Made by a program: the position numbers and the translations under genes
In this document: positions 17,466-25,122 of the stretch, one piece after another
Position numbering within the stretch: position 1 is the first letter of the stretch
How the letters are laid out: every line of letters begins with the position of its first letter
Source of the DNA: an uncultured Lachnospiraceae bacterium
Lineage (GTDB): Bacteria; Bacillota_A; Clostridia; TANB77; CAG-508
DNA: 32,853 nt
Assembly: GCA_947165105.1 (NCBI GenBank)
Contig: CAMUZC010000009.1
Location: forward strand, 1 to 32,853
Reading direction: 5' to 3'
Notes under the pieces: generated by a model
What the model saw: only the letters and a program-made list of their open reading frames with translations
Databases searched by the model: none
What the model was told of the DNA's origin: nothing

Positions 17466-17745
17466 TTTCTTTATCTCCTAATATTGCTAAAAGTTCATCA
17501 CACTCATAATAATTCAAGTCATCACAACATTTTTTAACATCTTTATCATAACAAGCATTTTCTTTTATAAATTGTTTTGCTTTATTTAGTTGTTCTTTTC
17601 TTGACTTATCATATTTAACATATCTTCTTTGAACATCTTTTAAGTTTCTTACAAATAGTTTTTTTAAATATGCAATATCATTTATATCTGTATTAAAATA
17701 AAATTCAATTAATTCTTGTAAATGCTGTTCCACATCTTTATTCAT
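17455..17745 (-). CDS. Hypothetical early protein with C-terminal LLxILGDK motif
   Basis: 96 aa. Mainly helical and basic in the middle; the end ECDELLAILGDKENDR shares the LL.IL.[GR]K-type tail with the proteins at 18183 and 18461. Function unknown. It overlaps the upstream gene by 8 bp. Confidence 0.55.
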   Translation of the reverse strand: MNKDVEQHLQELIEFYFNTDINDIAYLKKLFVRNLKDVQRRYVKYDKSRKEQLNKAKQFIKENACYDKDVKKCCDDLNYYECDELLAILGDKENDR

Positions 17746-18190
17746 TTTTTCCCTCCGTCATTTCTTCATTCATCAGTTTTATTAATCCCTTTAATTGGTC
17801 TTTTAAATAATTATTTCTATCTCTCATACTGTGAATTTTATTGTGATAACTTGCTATCTCATTTGATAATAGATCTACTTCGCTTTGTAGCTTAAACATT
17901 TCTTTTTGAAGTTCCATTTTTTCTATTGGATTTTTAATTTCTAAGCATTTATCAAACATACTACTTTCTAACATACATTCACTTAGCCAATATCTTATAT
18001 CTTCATTTTCTAAATTTTTATTCTTTAAATGATATCCCTCTAATTCATGGCTAACATTATCAAATGTAGGAATATATAATGTTTTTGTCATATAATTGCT
18101 ATGCCAATATACTTTAGGATAATCATTTTTGTTTTTACAATCTTTAATTATTGTCAACAATTCATAATAACTAATCATTTCTTCACTCAT
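17738..18190 (-). CDS. Hypothetical early protein with C-terminal coiled coil
   Basis: 150 aa. The N-terminal half has aromatic, extended sequence (YPKVYWHSNYMTKTLYIP); the C-terminal half is a coiled coil (MELQKEMFKLQSEVDLL and following). Function unknown. It overlaps both neighbours by 8 bp. Confidence 0.55.
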   Translation of the reverse strand: MSEEMISYYELLTIIKDCKNKNDYPKVYWHSNYMTKTLYIPTFDNVSHELEGYHLKNKNLENEDIRYWLSECMLESSMFDKCLEIKNPIEKMELQKEMFKLQSEVDLLSNEIASYHNKIHSMRDRNNYLKDQLKGLIKLMNEEMTEGKNE

Positions 18191-18464
18191 TTTTACCTCT
18201 CAATATTTCTATTAGTTCTCTTCTAGCACATAATGAGAAATTCTTTTCCAAATATTCAATAGCTTTATCTATTCTTTTTTCTAATACCTCTATATCATTG
18301 TTTAAATATATCATTTCAACTTCTTTAGCATCATCCATTTTTTCAAAAATTGTGTAATTTACAATGCCTTTATTTATTAGAAACTTAGATATATCATCAA
18401 ACTTTTCAAATTCTCTATATTTTAAATATGGAGTTCCATACATTAGCACATAATTGACTTTCAT
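18183..18464 (-). CDS. Hypothetical early protein, C-terminal module shared with 18461
   Basis: 93 aa. C-terminal half: LEKRIDKAIEYLEKNF, then RRELIEILRGKNE. This matches the arrangement INKAIEYI and DLLEILGDKK in the next gene, suggesting duplication of a small helical module. Function unknown. ATGA overlap with the upstream gene. Confidence 0.55.
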   Translation of the reverse strand: MKVNYVLMYGTPYLKYREFEKFDDISKFLINKGIVNYTIFEKMDDAKEVEMIYLNNDIEVLEKRIDKAIEYLEKNFSLCARRELIEILRGKNE

Positions 18465-18919
18465 TTTTTATCTCCTAATATTTCAAGCAAATCTTTAACA
18501 AAAGTTTCCTCTTTTTCTTCCTCAATAACAAAGAATTTTGTTTCATCATCATCTGCACTATACCAAGAAAAGTTATCTATGTATTCTATTGCTTTATTTA
18601 TTCTTGCTTTATAATCAGTTAATTCAGCATTATATAAAGATTTACTATATAATTCACACATTTTACTTAATTCTTTGTTTTTTTGTTGCAAATAAGTTAT
18701 GTACCTATTTAAACCTGATATTGTATCTTCACTCATACCTTTAAATATTTTCACTGTCTTATTCATTGTTTCTTTTAATTTCAAATATTCGCTTATCATT
18801 TGCTCTAATGCTTTTTTATCTTTGATAAATATTTCACTTGCTTCTGCATCCGCAGTTATAAAAGCATTTCTATCATCAATTAATTCTTTTAATTGGTCTA
18901 ACATTTCTTTTTCACTCAT
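18461..18919 (-). CDS. Coiled-coil early protein with AIEYI/LLEIL module
   Basis: 152 aa. Long helical N-terminal part (LKELIDDRNAFITADAEASE, then YLQQKNKELSKMCELYSKSL), then RINKAIEYIDNFSWYS and VKDLLEILGDKK. Such mosaic proteins are typical of early operons in low-GC phages. Function unknown. Overlaps the MazG-like gene by 8 bp. Confidence 0.55.
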   Translation of the reverse strand: MSEKEMLDQLKELIDDRNAFITADAEASEIFIKDKKALEQMISEYLKLKETMNKTVKIFKGMSEDTISGLNRYITYLQQKNKELSKMCELYSKSLYNAELTDYKARINKAIEYIDNFSWYSADDDETKFFVIEEEKEETFVKDLLEILGDKK

Positions 18920-19232
18920 TTGCTTTCTCCTTTTTAATTCTGTCTTTTTGTCTATCTATTTTAGTATTCATTATTCTTTCTATTTGAGCATCACTTATAT
19001 CAAAATAATATTGGAATTGTTTTAGCATAACCATGACATCCGCTATTTCTTCTGCTATGTGATTTAAATTTTCTGTTTGACATTCTTCATATTCTTTTTC
19101 ATCTAATATATTTTTCGCCCAATCATTAACAATAATTGCTTCATCTAATTCAAAGTACTCACTATGTATGTATTTTAATTGTTTCATTAATCCATAATGA
19201 TTTATTATTTGTTTTAATGCTCTTGTTTTCAT
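18912..19232 (-). CDS. MazG-like nucleotide pyrophosphohydrolase (putative)
   Basis: 106 aa, all helical. HSEYFELDEAI, then EEIADVMVMLKQ, gives the ExxxE...ExxD pattern of MazG/phosphoribosyl-ATP pyrophosphatase-like proteins that bind Mg and hydrolyse (d)NTPs. Single-domain phage versions of about 100 aa are common and may adjust nucleotide pools or ppGpp. Substrate is not predictable here. ATGA overlap with the gene upstream. Confidence 0.7.
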   Translation of the reverse strand: MKTRALKQIINHYGLMKQLKYIHSEYFELDEAIIVNDWAKNILDEKEYEECQTENLNHIAEEIADVMVMLKQFQYYFDISDAQIERIMNTKIDRQKDRIKKEKANE

Positions 19233-19477
19233 TCTTCATCACTTACTTTCTCTATTAGATCTGCTTTTATTAAGTCATATAATGTATCTTCTTTAGTGTG
19301 AAATAAATCGCTCATTCCTGATATATCAATAATTCTTGTTTCTAGATTAACTTGCACTTCAATTACTTCCCATGTACCTTTTTTAGGTTTCCAACAAATA
19401 TTAGGTAGTTGCTTTTTAAAAATAAATCCATATTTTTCTAATTCTTTTAAATCTACATTATCTTTTATTTTTAGCAT
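19229..19477 (-). CDS. Hypothetical early protein
   Basis: 82 aa: DNVDLKELEKYGFIFKKQLP, then a beta stretch with CWKPKKGTWEVIEVQVN and LFHTKEDTLYDLIKADLIEK. The pattern recurs in uncharacterised Firmicutes phage proteins. Function unknown. Confidence 0.6.
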   Translation of the reverse strand: MLKIKDNVDLKELEKYGFIFKKQLPNICWKPKKGTWEVIEVQVNLETRIIDISGMSDLFHTKEDTLYDLIKADLIEKVSDEE

Positions 19478-19479
19478 AA

Positions 19480-19887
19480 TTACTCCTTATATAAATTCTT
19501 AACAATATTGCTTTGAACGGATGATCCTCTAACTGACATTGTTAATGTGTTAGGTTTCTTGCCTGGTTTTAGTTTTTTAACAAGATATTTATCTGTCATT
19601 GAATCAGCTAGTTTTTGTTCTAATTCAGCCTTTTCTTTTTTTAGTTTATTAATTTCTTTTGTATATCCGCCTCGACCATTTTTTGATTTTCTTAATTCAT
19701 CCTTTAATTCTTTCATTTTGTAATACAAGCTTTCTATGGTATTTAAACAAGCTTGATGTGATTTTTCTTCTTGTTGAAGCTTATCAATAAAAAATTCTTT
19801 TGCTTCTTTTTCTTCTTCTAATTCACCATTAGTTTTATTTAATTCTTCCAAAACCCTAAAATAATCTTTTTTATAAAATATTTTCAT
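19480..19887 (-). CDS. Coiled-coil early protein with basic tail
   Basis: 135 aa from ATG 19887, which has AAAGGAGAAGTT just upstream; a longer frame lacks a ribosome site. Nearly continuous coiled coil (FIDKLQQEEKSHQACLN and following), then a basic region KLKPGKKPNTLTMSVRG. Function unknown; it is the first gene after the sigma factor. Confidence 0.6.
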   Translation of the reverse strand: MKIFYKKDYFRVLEELNKTNGELEEEKEAKEFFIDKLQQEEKSHQACLNTIESLYYKMKELKDELRKSKNGRGGYTKEINKLKKEKAELEQKLADSMTDKYLVKKLKPGKKPNTLTMSVRGSSVQSNIVKNLYKE

Positions 19888-20052
19888 AACTTCTCCTTTT
19901 AAAATTTTTGCTCTCAAACTCATTAACCATCAAACACAGAGCTTATCCTAAATGTCTAAACTAGAATCTTCATAGAATTGTTTTTACTTAAAAGGAGGTA
20001 AAAAAATCCTATATAGAAAGGTTTTTATGAACTGGTTAATTTTTAACATTTT

Positions 20053-20574
20053 TTATTTTTGTGCCTTTTCTTTAAGTTTTTTTATAATTGAATTAATCTT
20101 TCTGGAAACTTCTGCTTGCGATACTTTATTAAATTTTGCTATTTCTTCTTGTGTCATTCTCGCTTCGCCTACTCCATAATATTTTTTTATTAATTCTCTT
20201 TCGCTATCTTCTAAATCATTTAATAGCTTATACATTATTTCAAATTGTTCTTTTCTTATTAGCTCATCCTCTATACATTCTTCAGAGCTAATTGTTTCTT
20301 CCAATGTTATATCATCATATATTTTTTTAGATAATGATATTGTTTCACCTTTTCTTTTGCCTGCACTTTGTTTTCGAAATTCTTGCTTTATTTCATTTGA
20401 AATGCAAGCTACAGCATATGTGCTGAATTTACCTTTTTCTTCTGTATAATTCTTACTTGCTTTTACTAGACCTATCATTCCGACATCATAATATTCATCT
20501 AGTAAATGATACATTTTAAGTTTTTTTAATGTGTGGTAGATTAAATTTTCATTTTCAATTATTAATTCTTCCAT
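20053..20574 (-). CDS. Phage-encoded RNA polymerase sigma factor
   Basis: 173 aa, a compact sigma-70-type factor. Region 2 is at about 5-70: YDVGMIGLVKASKNYTEEKG, then FSTYAVACISNEIKQEFRKQ. Region 4 with a helix-turn-helix is at about 115-170: LEDSERELIKKYYGVGEARM, TQEEIAKFNKVSQAEVSRKI. It resembles SigF/SigB-type or clostridial phage sigma factors. It lies near the end of the early operon, beside an ArpU-like protein, so it is a good candidate to switch on late genes. It may instead act on host genes. Confidence 0.88.
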   Translation of the reverse strand: MEELIIENENLIYHTLKKLKMYHLLDEYYDVGMIGLVKASKNYTEEKGKFSTYAVACISNEIKQEFRKQSAGKRKGETISLSKKIYDDITLEETISSEECIEDELIRKEQFEIMYKLLNDLEDSERELIKKYYGVGEARMTQEEIAKFNKVSQAEVSRKINSIIKKLKEKAQK

Positions 20575-20612
20575 TTTATTACCTAAAAGTGTATCAAACC
20601 CCCAAAATTAAA

Positions 20613-21026
20613 CTACACATCTTTCCTTTCTTTAAGATATAAATTTACTTTTTTTCTAGGTGTAGATCCATCACAATTTCTTTTGTAATACATTCTTGCT
20701 ATTTCATTCCAGGAAATACCATCTATGTAATACTTTCTCATTAATGTTCTTATTTCAGGATCATTTACACCTTTTATGTATTCCTCAGTTTCATTTTCAA
20801 CTTCTATACTTTTAAAAATTAAACTTTGTCTTTTTTCTTTTAACTCTAACAATTTAGTTACATATTTTTCTGTAGGATTTCCAACATCATTACCTTTTGG
20901 CATATCATTTATTGGAGCTGATCCTAAATTTGTAAGTTCCTCTATTTTTTCATCATAGTCTTTTATTCTTTTAGATAGATCCTTTTTTTCAGTTCTTAGC
21001 CAATATAATCTTGTCATTGCTTTCAT
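20613..21026 (-). CDS. ArpU/DUF1492-like late transcription regulator (putative)
   Basis: 137 aa. N-terminal coiled coil; the C-terminus DPEIRTLMRKYYIDGISWNE, then IARMYYKR, is a sigma region 4-like helix-turn-helix. This architecture is typical of ArpU/RinA/DUF1492 proteins that control late gene expression in Gram-positive phages. It precedes the sigma factor by 38 bp. Start is either ATG 21026 or ATG 21016. Confidence 0.7.
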   Translation of the reverse strand: MKAMTRLYWLRTEKKDLSKRIKDYDEKIEELTNLGSAPINDMPKGNDVGNPTEKYVTKLLELKEKRQSLIFKSIEVENETEEYIKGVNDPEIRTLMRKYYIDGISWNEIARMYYKRNCDGSTPRKKVNLYLKERKDV

Positions 21027-21044
21027 ACTCTGCTTATCTCCAAT

Positions 21045-21350
21045 TCATAGATAATTTGCACCATATTTTTTCCTGAAATCTTCTTTTGTTTTTTTATAAT
21101 ATTCACACCAAGTTTTTTCAGCGATTTCTTGGATTTTAATTATCTCTTTCCAATATTTAGGATTCATATGTATTGAATGTCTACCTGTTCTATGCATCTC
21201 TGGTGTTAAAAATATTACAAGTCCATCTTCAATTGACTTTTGTCTATTACCTTTTCTACCCTCAAATACTTCATGCCTTTCGCTACCATAAAATCTAAAT
21301 GTTGAATAATTAGGATTTAGTGGCATTATGCATTTTTCTTTTTTATTCAT
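21045..21350 (-). CDS. Phage protein related to zinc-finger HEVF/NYL family, Cys-less
   Basis: 101 aa. RHEVFEGRKGNRQKSIEDGL, then a region with LTPEMHR, and the C-terminal KYGANYL match a family of putative nucleases/recombination proteins in Firmicutes phages. As I recall it, the family usually carries CxxC before HEVF. Here that stretch reads STFRFYGSE, so the zinc site seems lost. It overlaps the NinB-like gene by 8 bp. Start at ATG 21350 or 21326. Confidence 0.65.
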   Translation of the reverse strand: MNKKEKCIMPLNPNYSTFRFYGSERHEVFEGRKGNRQKSIEDGLVIFLTPEMHRTGRHSIHMNPKYWKEIIKIQEIAEKTWCEYYKKTKEDFRKKYGANYL

Positions 21351-21786
21351 CTATTGTTGGTATTCCTAATTCAGAACAAAGTTGAATCACTATTTCCAAT
21401 AATTCACTCATTTCTTTTGTGTTCATTTTCGAACTTCCAACATAAACTTTGTATACATAACACTCTTTACCATTTACTTCTTGCATTCTCACAAATCTAA
21501 CACCTCTAAATGATTTTCTTAATTCTTCTTCCATATCTGTAGCTGTTATCACATATTCACTTTTAGCATCCGCTCTTTCAAGTACTGTGCAATATATTTC
21601 AATATCATCATGGTGTGTTTCTTTTGCGATGTTATGTATCAATTTCCATAGCAATTTATTTTGCTCTAGGCTTCTTTTTGATTTAGGCTCTTTTATTTCA
21701 CAGACATAATATTTTTCCATGTCTAATTTCATTAATTCAGGAACAATCTCTTTTATAAATCCTACAATTTTTAGATTATTTACCAC
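21343..21786 (-). CDS. NinB/Orf-like recombination mediator (putative)
   Basis: 147 aa. KSKRSLEQNKLLWKLIHNIA carries the RS.EQN..LW motif of NinB-type proteins; the FRGVRF and YVGSSKMNTKEMSELLEIV segments fit the C-terminal half. NinB/Orf proteins load recombinases onto SSB-coated DNA. The neighbours SSB, exonuclease and ERF support a recombination role. It starts at a GTG overlapping the SSB stop, so it is likely translationally coupled. Confidence 0.7.
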   Translation of the reverse strand: MVNNLKIVGFIKEIVPELMKLDMEKYYVCEIKEPKSKRSLEQNKLLWKLIHNIAKETHHDDIEIYCTVLERADAKSEYVITATDMEEELRKSFRGVRFVRMQEVNGKECYVYKVYVGSSKMNTKEMSELLEIVIQLCSELGIPTIDE

Positions 21787-22202
21787 GGCAAGTCACTGTC
21801 TTTTAATTCTAATTCTTGTTGAAAAGGATCTACTTCAGATTCAGGAACTTCTATTTCTTCAGTTGTTTCTTCATCTTTATCTTTCTTTTTGCTATCTAAT
21901 ATTTGTAATTTTTCACATATCACTTCAGTTATATATTTCTTTTCTTTCTTATCATTTTCATATGTTCTTGTTTCTAATCTTCCCTCTAATAGAATTCTGC
22001 TACCTTTTTTAGCATACTTTGATAAATATTGAGCTTGATTATTCCAAACTTTAAAATTGATAAATTGACTACTGTATTCTCCGTTTGAATTCTTGTAATC
22101 ATTTCTTACACCTAATGTATTTTGTATAACCATTTTGTTGTTTTGAGTGTATCTTGTTTCGATATCTTTACATAAATTGCCAAGCAATACTACTTTATTC
22201 AT
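21780..22202 (-). CDS. ssb: Single-stranded DNA-binding protein
   Basis: 140 aa. OB-fold at 1-105: MNKVVLLGNLCKDIETRY, then INFKVWNNQAQYLSKYAKKG and LLEGRLETRTYE. An acidic linker ends in the protein-binding tip DSDLPW, close to bacterial D-D-D-I-P-F. It coats ssDNA in phage replication and recombination with the adjacent ERF and exonuclease. Confidence 0.95.
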   Translation of the reverse strand: MNKVVLLGNLCKDIETRYTQNNKMVIQNTLGVRNDYKNSNGEYSSQFINFKVWNNQAQYLSKYAKKGSRILLEGRLETRTYENDKKEKKYITEVICEKLQILDSKKKDKDEETTEEIEVPESEVDPFQQELELKDSDLPW

Positions 22203-22806
22203 TTTTAATTTCCTCCAATTTTTTTAATATTTCTTCTTCGGTTTTTATTTTTATTGGCACTAAATTGCCAACAGTTCCTTTTGGTAACCATAGACAATAA
22301 TATTCATTGAAATCCTCACCGCTAGCCATTTTATACATTCCTAATTGCCAACTTAAATATTCTTTGTCTAATTCAGCTGTAAATTTTATATCTATTAAAC
22401 TTCTTTTGCCTTTTACATTTGCTATCATGTCTAATGTCCCAATAAATTCATATCCATAATTAACTATTTTTTCATTCTCTAAAACTTCTATTTCATATTT
22501 GTGGCATAACCTGATATATTCTCTTAAACTTATATACATATCTTGATTAATTCTTTCAGAATTGAATAAATCTATAATATGTAATTTAGATTCTTCCTCA
22601 TCCATCATGTTTTCACCCAAATATTCGATTATTGAATGACCTAGTGTTCCAAATTTGGCTTTCTTTTGTAAGATCCTGGTACTAATTCCATCATATTTGT
22701 TTGGCATTATTTTTTTTATAATTGTTGTCACCGATGGAACTAACACACCGTTATATAAATACTCATGTGTTTCAGGTATAAACTCTATTATTGCCTCACA
22801 CTTCAT
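22195..22806 (-). CDS. PD-(D/E)XK family exonuclease (recombination)
   Basis: 203 aa. FGTLGHSIIEYLGENM (His-Glu helix), then FIGTLDMIANVKGKRSLIDIK gives the D...(D)IK active site, and LSWQLGMYKM the QxxxY-type motif of RecB-like nucleases. It works with ERF as a two-component recombination system (end resection plus annealing). It overlaps ssb by 8 bp. Confidence 0.83.
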   Translation of the reverse strand: MKCEAIIEFIPETHEYLYNGVLVPSVTTIIKKIMPNKYDGISTRILQKKAKFGTLGHSIIEYLGENMMDEEESKLHIIDLFNSERINQDMYISLREYIRLCHKYEIEVLENEKIVNYGYEFIGTLDMIANVKGKRSLIDIKFTAELDKEYLSWQLGMYKMASGEDFNEYYCLWLPKGTVGNLVPIKIKTEEEILKKLEEIKNE

Positions 22807-22808
22807 AA

Positions 22809-23126
22809 TTAATCCTCTACTTTGAATATAATAGTTGGATTAACCTCTGATTCTTTTATATATTTTTCATACTCTTCTGGATTATCTTCTTTAAAAGATT
22901 TGCTATCAAATGCTTTTCTAGTAAATGCTTTTTTGTATGTTATTGAGATTCCATTTAATGGCAATGTTGTTTTTCCTAACTTCGGCATTATTTCTAATAA
23001 CTCACTTTTTAATAAAGCACTTTGATATTCTATTTCTTTTTTTAATTTTTCAAAGTTTATAAGTTTTTCTATGAACTCTTGATTTATTGCTATGTCATTA
23101 TTTTCTATTTTCACTAATTCATTCAT
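22809..23126 (-). CDS. Small recombination-module protein (unknown)
   Basis: 105 aa. MNELVKIENNDIAINQEFIE, then a helix FEKLKKEIEYQSALLKSEL, then a beta part with ISITYKKAFTRKAFDS. Small proteins of this form often sit between ERF and exonuclease genes in Gram-positive phages. No function known to me. Confidence 0.7.
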   Translation of the reverse strand: MNELVKIENNDIAINQEFIEKLINFEKLKKEIEYQSALLKSELLEIMPKLGKTTLPLNGISITYKKAFTRKAFDSKSFKEDNPEEYEKYIKESEVNPTIIFKVED

Positions 23127-23127
23127 G

Positions 23128-23790
23128 TTATTCTTCTCCTATTTCTTGATTTTCAGTTTCATTATTTTTATTTGATTTTTCTAACAATGTTTTTATCAGA
23201 TTACTCGCATCATTCATTGGCATTTCTGATAAACTTTTAATTTTTCTTTGATTTAACAGTTTTGTAAGATTTTCACCTTTGTAATATCTTTCCAATATTT
23301 CCACTTGTTTTTTAGAAGCTGTTTTTGCCTTGTTTGAAATATTTGTGCTATCCATTCCATCTATTACATCTCCATCAGTAATGCCGAAAGCATTTATATA
23401 TAAATATCTTTTGTAGTAGGTATTTAAAGCTCCTAAATATTGAATATCTTGCATGCTCTTCACTTCTCTTACTTCACCAGTTGTTTTATCTTGCTTAAGA
23501 TTTATAGGTGTTTCAAATTTTATAAAAGGCATTTTGTATTCTTGCTTTTCTTCGCCCTTAACAAGTATTAGTTTTGCTTCTGATATTCCACTTTCACTTG
23601 TTTCAATTGTAAAAATGTCATTTATTTCTTCTTGTTGCATTAATTCATTTAACTTTGGTAAGAAATCCGCTAGTTCAAAATATTTAAAACCTGCATATTC
23701 ATTTTTTCCACTCTTTTTTAAATTTGAATTTTGTAATTTTACTCTTATATCGATTATTGATTCATTAATTTTTCTTTTTTCTTTTTCCAT
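23128..23790 (-). CDS. ERF-family ssDNA annealing protein
   Basis: 220 aa. NEYAGFKYFELADFLPKLNE, then SMQDIQYLGALNTYYKRYLY and AFGITDGDVIDGMD are typical of the ERF superfamily. The acidic C-terminal tail (ENQEIGEE) may contact SSB. ERF proteins anneal complementary strands and help circularise linear phage DNA after entry. Confidence 0.9.
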   Translation of the reverse strand: MEKEKRKINESIIDIRVKLQNSNLKKSGKNEYAGFKYFELADFLPKLNELMQQEEINDIFTIETSESGISEAKLILVKGEEKQEYKMPFIKFETPINLKQDKTTGEVREVKSMQDIQYLGALNTYYKRYLYINAFGITDGDVIDGMDSTNISNKAKTASKKQVEILERYYKGENLTKLLNQRKIKSLSEMPMNDASNLIKTLLEKSNKNNETENQEIGEE

Positions 23791-24076
23791 TATGTTCCTC
23801 CAATAATAATTCTTTTAATGATTTTATTTTCTTTCTTAAATTCTTATTTTCATTTCTTAACCTATTTGCTTCAAGAGGTTCATTTAGTTTTTCCATAAAA
23901 GTTTTATATAGTTCTGATTTTATTACTTCTTTTAATACTTCATTTTCACTTTCTAAAGCGTTTACTTTTTTTCTTAGTTTTCTCTTTGTTGGCTCTTTTT
24001 CTTTAAACACATTATTAAGCTTTATTTCTTCTTCATCTTTTTTTTCACTTATAAAAGTTTTTATTTTGTCAATCAT
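23765..24076 (-). CDS. Coiled-coil early protein
   Basis: 103 aa from ATG 24076, preceded by CGGAGGAAAA; the longer frame runs into the initiator gene and is unlikely. Very basic coiled coil (KRKLRKKVNALESENEVLKE, then NENKNLRKKIKSLKELL). It occupies the place where a DnaC-like helicase loader often sits but shows no ATPase motif. Overlaps ERF by 26 bp. Confidence 0.6.
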   Translation of the reverse strand: MIDKIKTFISEKKDEEEIKLNNVFKEKEPTKRKLRKKVNALESENEVLKEVIKSELYKTFMEKLNEPLEANRLRNENKNLRKKIKSLKELLLEEHNGKRKKKN

Positions 24077-24809
24077 CTTTTTCCTCCGTATTAAGCCAAT
24101 CATATTCCAATACTTCTTTAAGTTCTTTATCTTCATTTTCATCCAGAGTGTATTTGCCACTTTCATTTTCTTTTATTTCTTTAAGAGTTTTATAACCGCT
24201 TGATTTCCAATTTTTCAATATTCCATTTACATAACTAAAAGTTCTTTTATTATTCAGCACAGATATATTTATTGCATATTCAATTATTTCTTCTTTAAAT
24301 AACAACAACCAATTATCTACTTTTTCTATTTCTATAGGACTTAATGTTCTTCCAAAGTTTTCTTCTATTGTTTTATATATATTAGTTGTTGTTGTAGTTA
24401 ATAAACTATTCTTATCTAATCTATTCTTATCTATACTATTCTTATCTATACTGTGTATACAGTTTGTATCCAAGTTGTATACATTGCTCTTATCAGTGAT
24501 TAATTGACTCTTTTCTTTTTGATATGTTGTAGGCATTATTCTGTCATTTTGTAAATAATTATTTAATCTCCAATGTCTTATAACAATTACTCCAGATTCA
24601 AATGGTATTACATATTGTTTTGCTATTAACATTTTTAAGTCATCTTCTTTATGCCCTGTCATTCTCATAATTGATTTCCAATTATCTACAAATCCATCAT
24701 CATCCGCATTCATTGATAAGTGAAAATATAAATTTTGTGAACTGTCTGGCATTTCTAGAAAATTATCATTATTTGTTACGGCTTTATTAAACATTCTTCT
24801 TTGTGCCAT
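24069..24809 (-). CDS. DnaD-like replication initiation protein
   Basis: 246 aa. The N-terminal winged-helix part (RRMFNKAVTNNDNFLEMPDS, then NADDDGFVDNWKSIMRMTG) is the phage replisome organiser type. The linker repeats SIDKNSIDKNRLDKNS (about 120-137). The C-terminal DnaD/DnaB_2 domain is at about 150-215 (NFGRTLSPIEIEKVDNWL, then LKNWKSSGYKTL). It should melt the origin and recruit host helicase. Its linker DNA contains iteron-like repeats, so the origin is probably inside the gene. Confidence 0.88.
   Translation of the reverse strand: MAQRRMFNKAVTNNDNFLEMPDSSQNLYFHLSMNADDDGFVDNWKSIMRMTGHKEDDLKMLIAKQYVIPFESGVIVIRHWRLNNYLQNDRIMPTTYQKEKSQLITDKSNVYNLDTNCIHSIDKNSIDKNRLDKNSLLTTTTTNIYKTIEENFGRTLSPIEIEKVDNWLLLFKEEIIEYAINISVLNNKRTFSYVNGILKNWKSSGYKTLKEIKENESGKYTLDENEDKELKEVLEYDWLNTEEKDD
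24406..24483. other. Candidate replication origin (iterons within initiator gene)
   Basis: Three copies of CTATTCTTATCTA start at 24406, 24421 and 24436 (period 15). They are followed by two palindromes TGTATACA at 24454-24461 and 24476-24483, 22 bp apart (two helical turns). Iterons inside the initiator gene are known from lambda O and many Gram-positive phages. The repeats also encode the DKN linker, so coding constraint is an alternative. Confidence 0.5.
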
Positions 24810-24810
24810 A

Positions 24811-24918
24811 TTACTTACCTATATTTTTGATGATGGCTTTTAACAAACATATAACTGTGTATATTCCTAGAATTATTAGTATCATTGATATAAATATTTC
24901 TAAAATTCTTAATATCAT
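24811..24918 (-). CDS. Small single-helix membrane protein
   Basis: 35 aa: MILRILEIFISMILIILGI, then YTVICLLKAIIKNIGK. One membrane segment with a basic end. GGAGGTGGAAAA precedes the ATG, and it overlaps the upstream stop by 4 bp (ATGA). Function unknown. Confidence 0.6.
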   Translation of the reverse strand: MILRILEIFISMILIILGIYTVICLLKAIIKNIGK

Positions 24919-25121
24919 TTTTCCACCTCCAGCATGTATTTTTTGTATTTAATCTTATCTCCATAACGGTTAGTTGTTTGTACCCATTTATCAACTATTT
25001 TCATGTCTTTTCTTAAGATCCATATATAGTGGCTTAACCTGGTACATCCATATTCTTTTATTGCTTCCCATGAAGTTATTGATCCATAAATTTGTAAATG
25101 ATTTAATATTCTTTCTTCCAT
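24915..25121 (-). CDS. Winged-helix-like DNA-binding phage protein
   Basis: 68 aa from ATG 25121 (GGAG at good spacing; a TTG upstream lies on the ribosome site). RILNHLQIYGSITSWEAIKE, then YGCTRLSHYIWILRK, then QTTNRYGDKIKYKKYML is a compact winged helix widely seen in Firmicutes phage early regions. Probably regulatory; target unknown. Confidence 0.75.
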   Translation of the reverse strand: MEERILNHLQIYGSITSWEAIKEYGCTRLSHYIWILRKDMKIVDKWVQTTNRYGDKIKYKKYMLEVEK

Positions 25122-25122
25122 G

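Noticed and set aside
20000..20030. Weak hairpin with T run after the sigma gene
   Set aside because: Only three or four base pairs in the stem; not enough to call a terminator.
20027..20179. Plus-strand 50-codon hydrophobic frame (MNWLIFNIFYFCAFS...) with GAAAGG and AAAGGAGG upstream
   Set aside because: It is antisense to the sigma factor C-terminus, starts at its stop region, and its hydrophobic composition is what reversed AT-rich helical codons give. No conserved feature, so not annotated.
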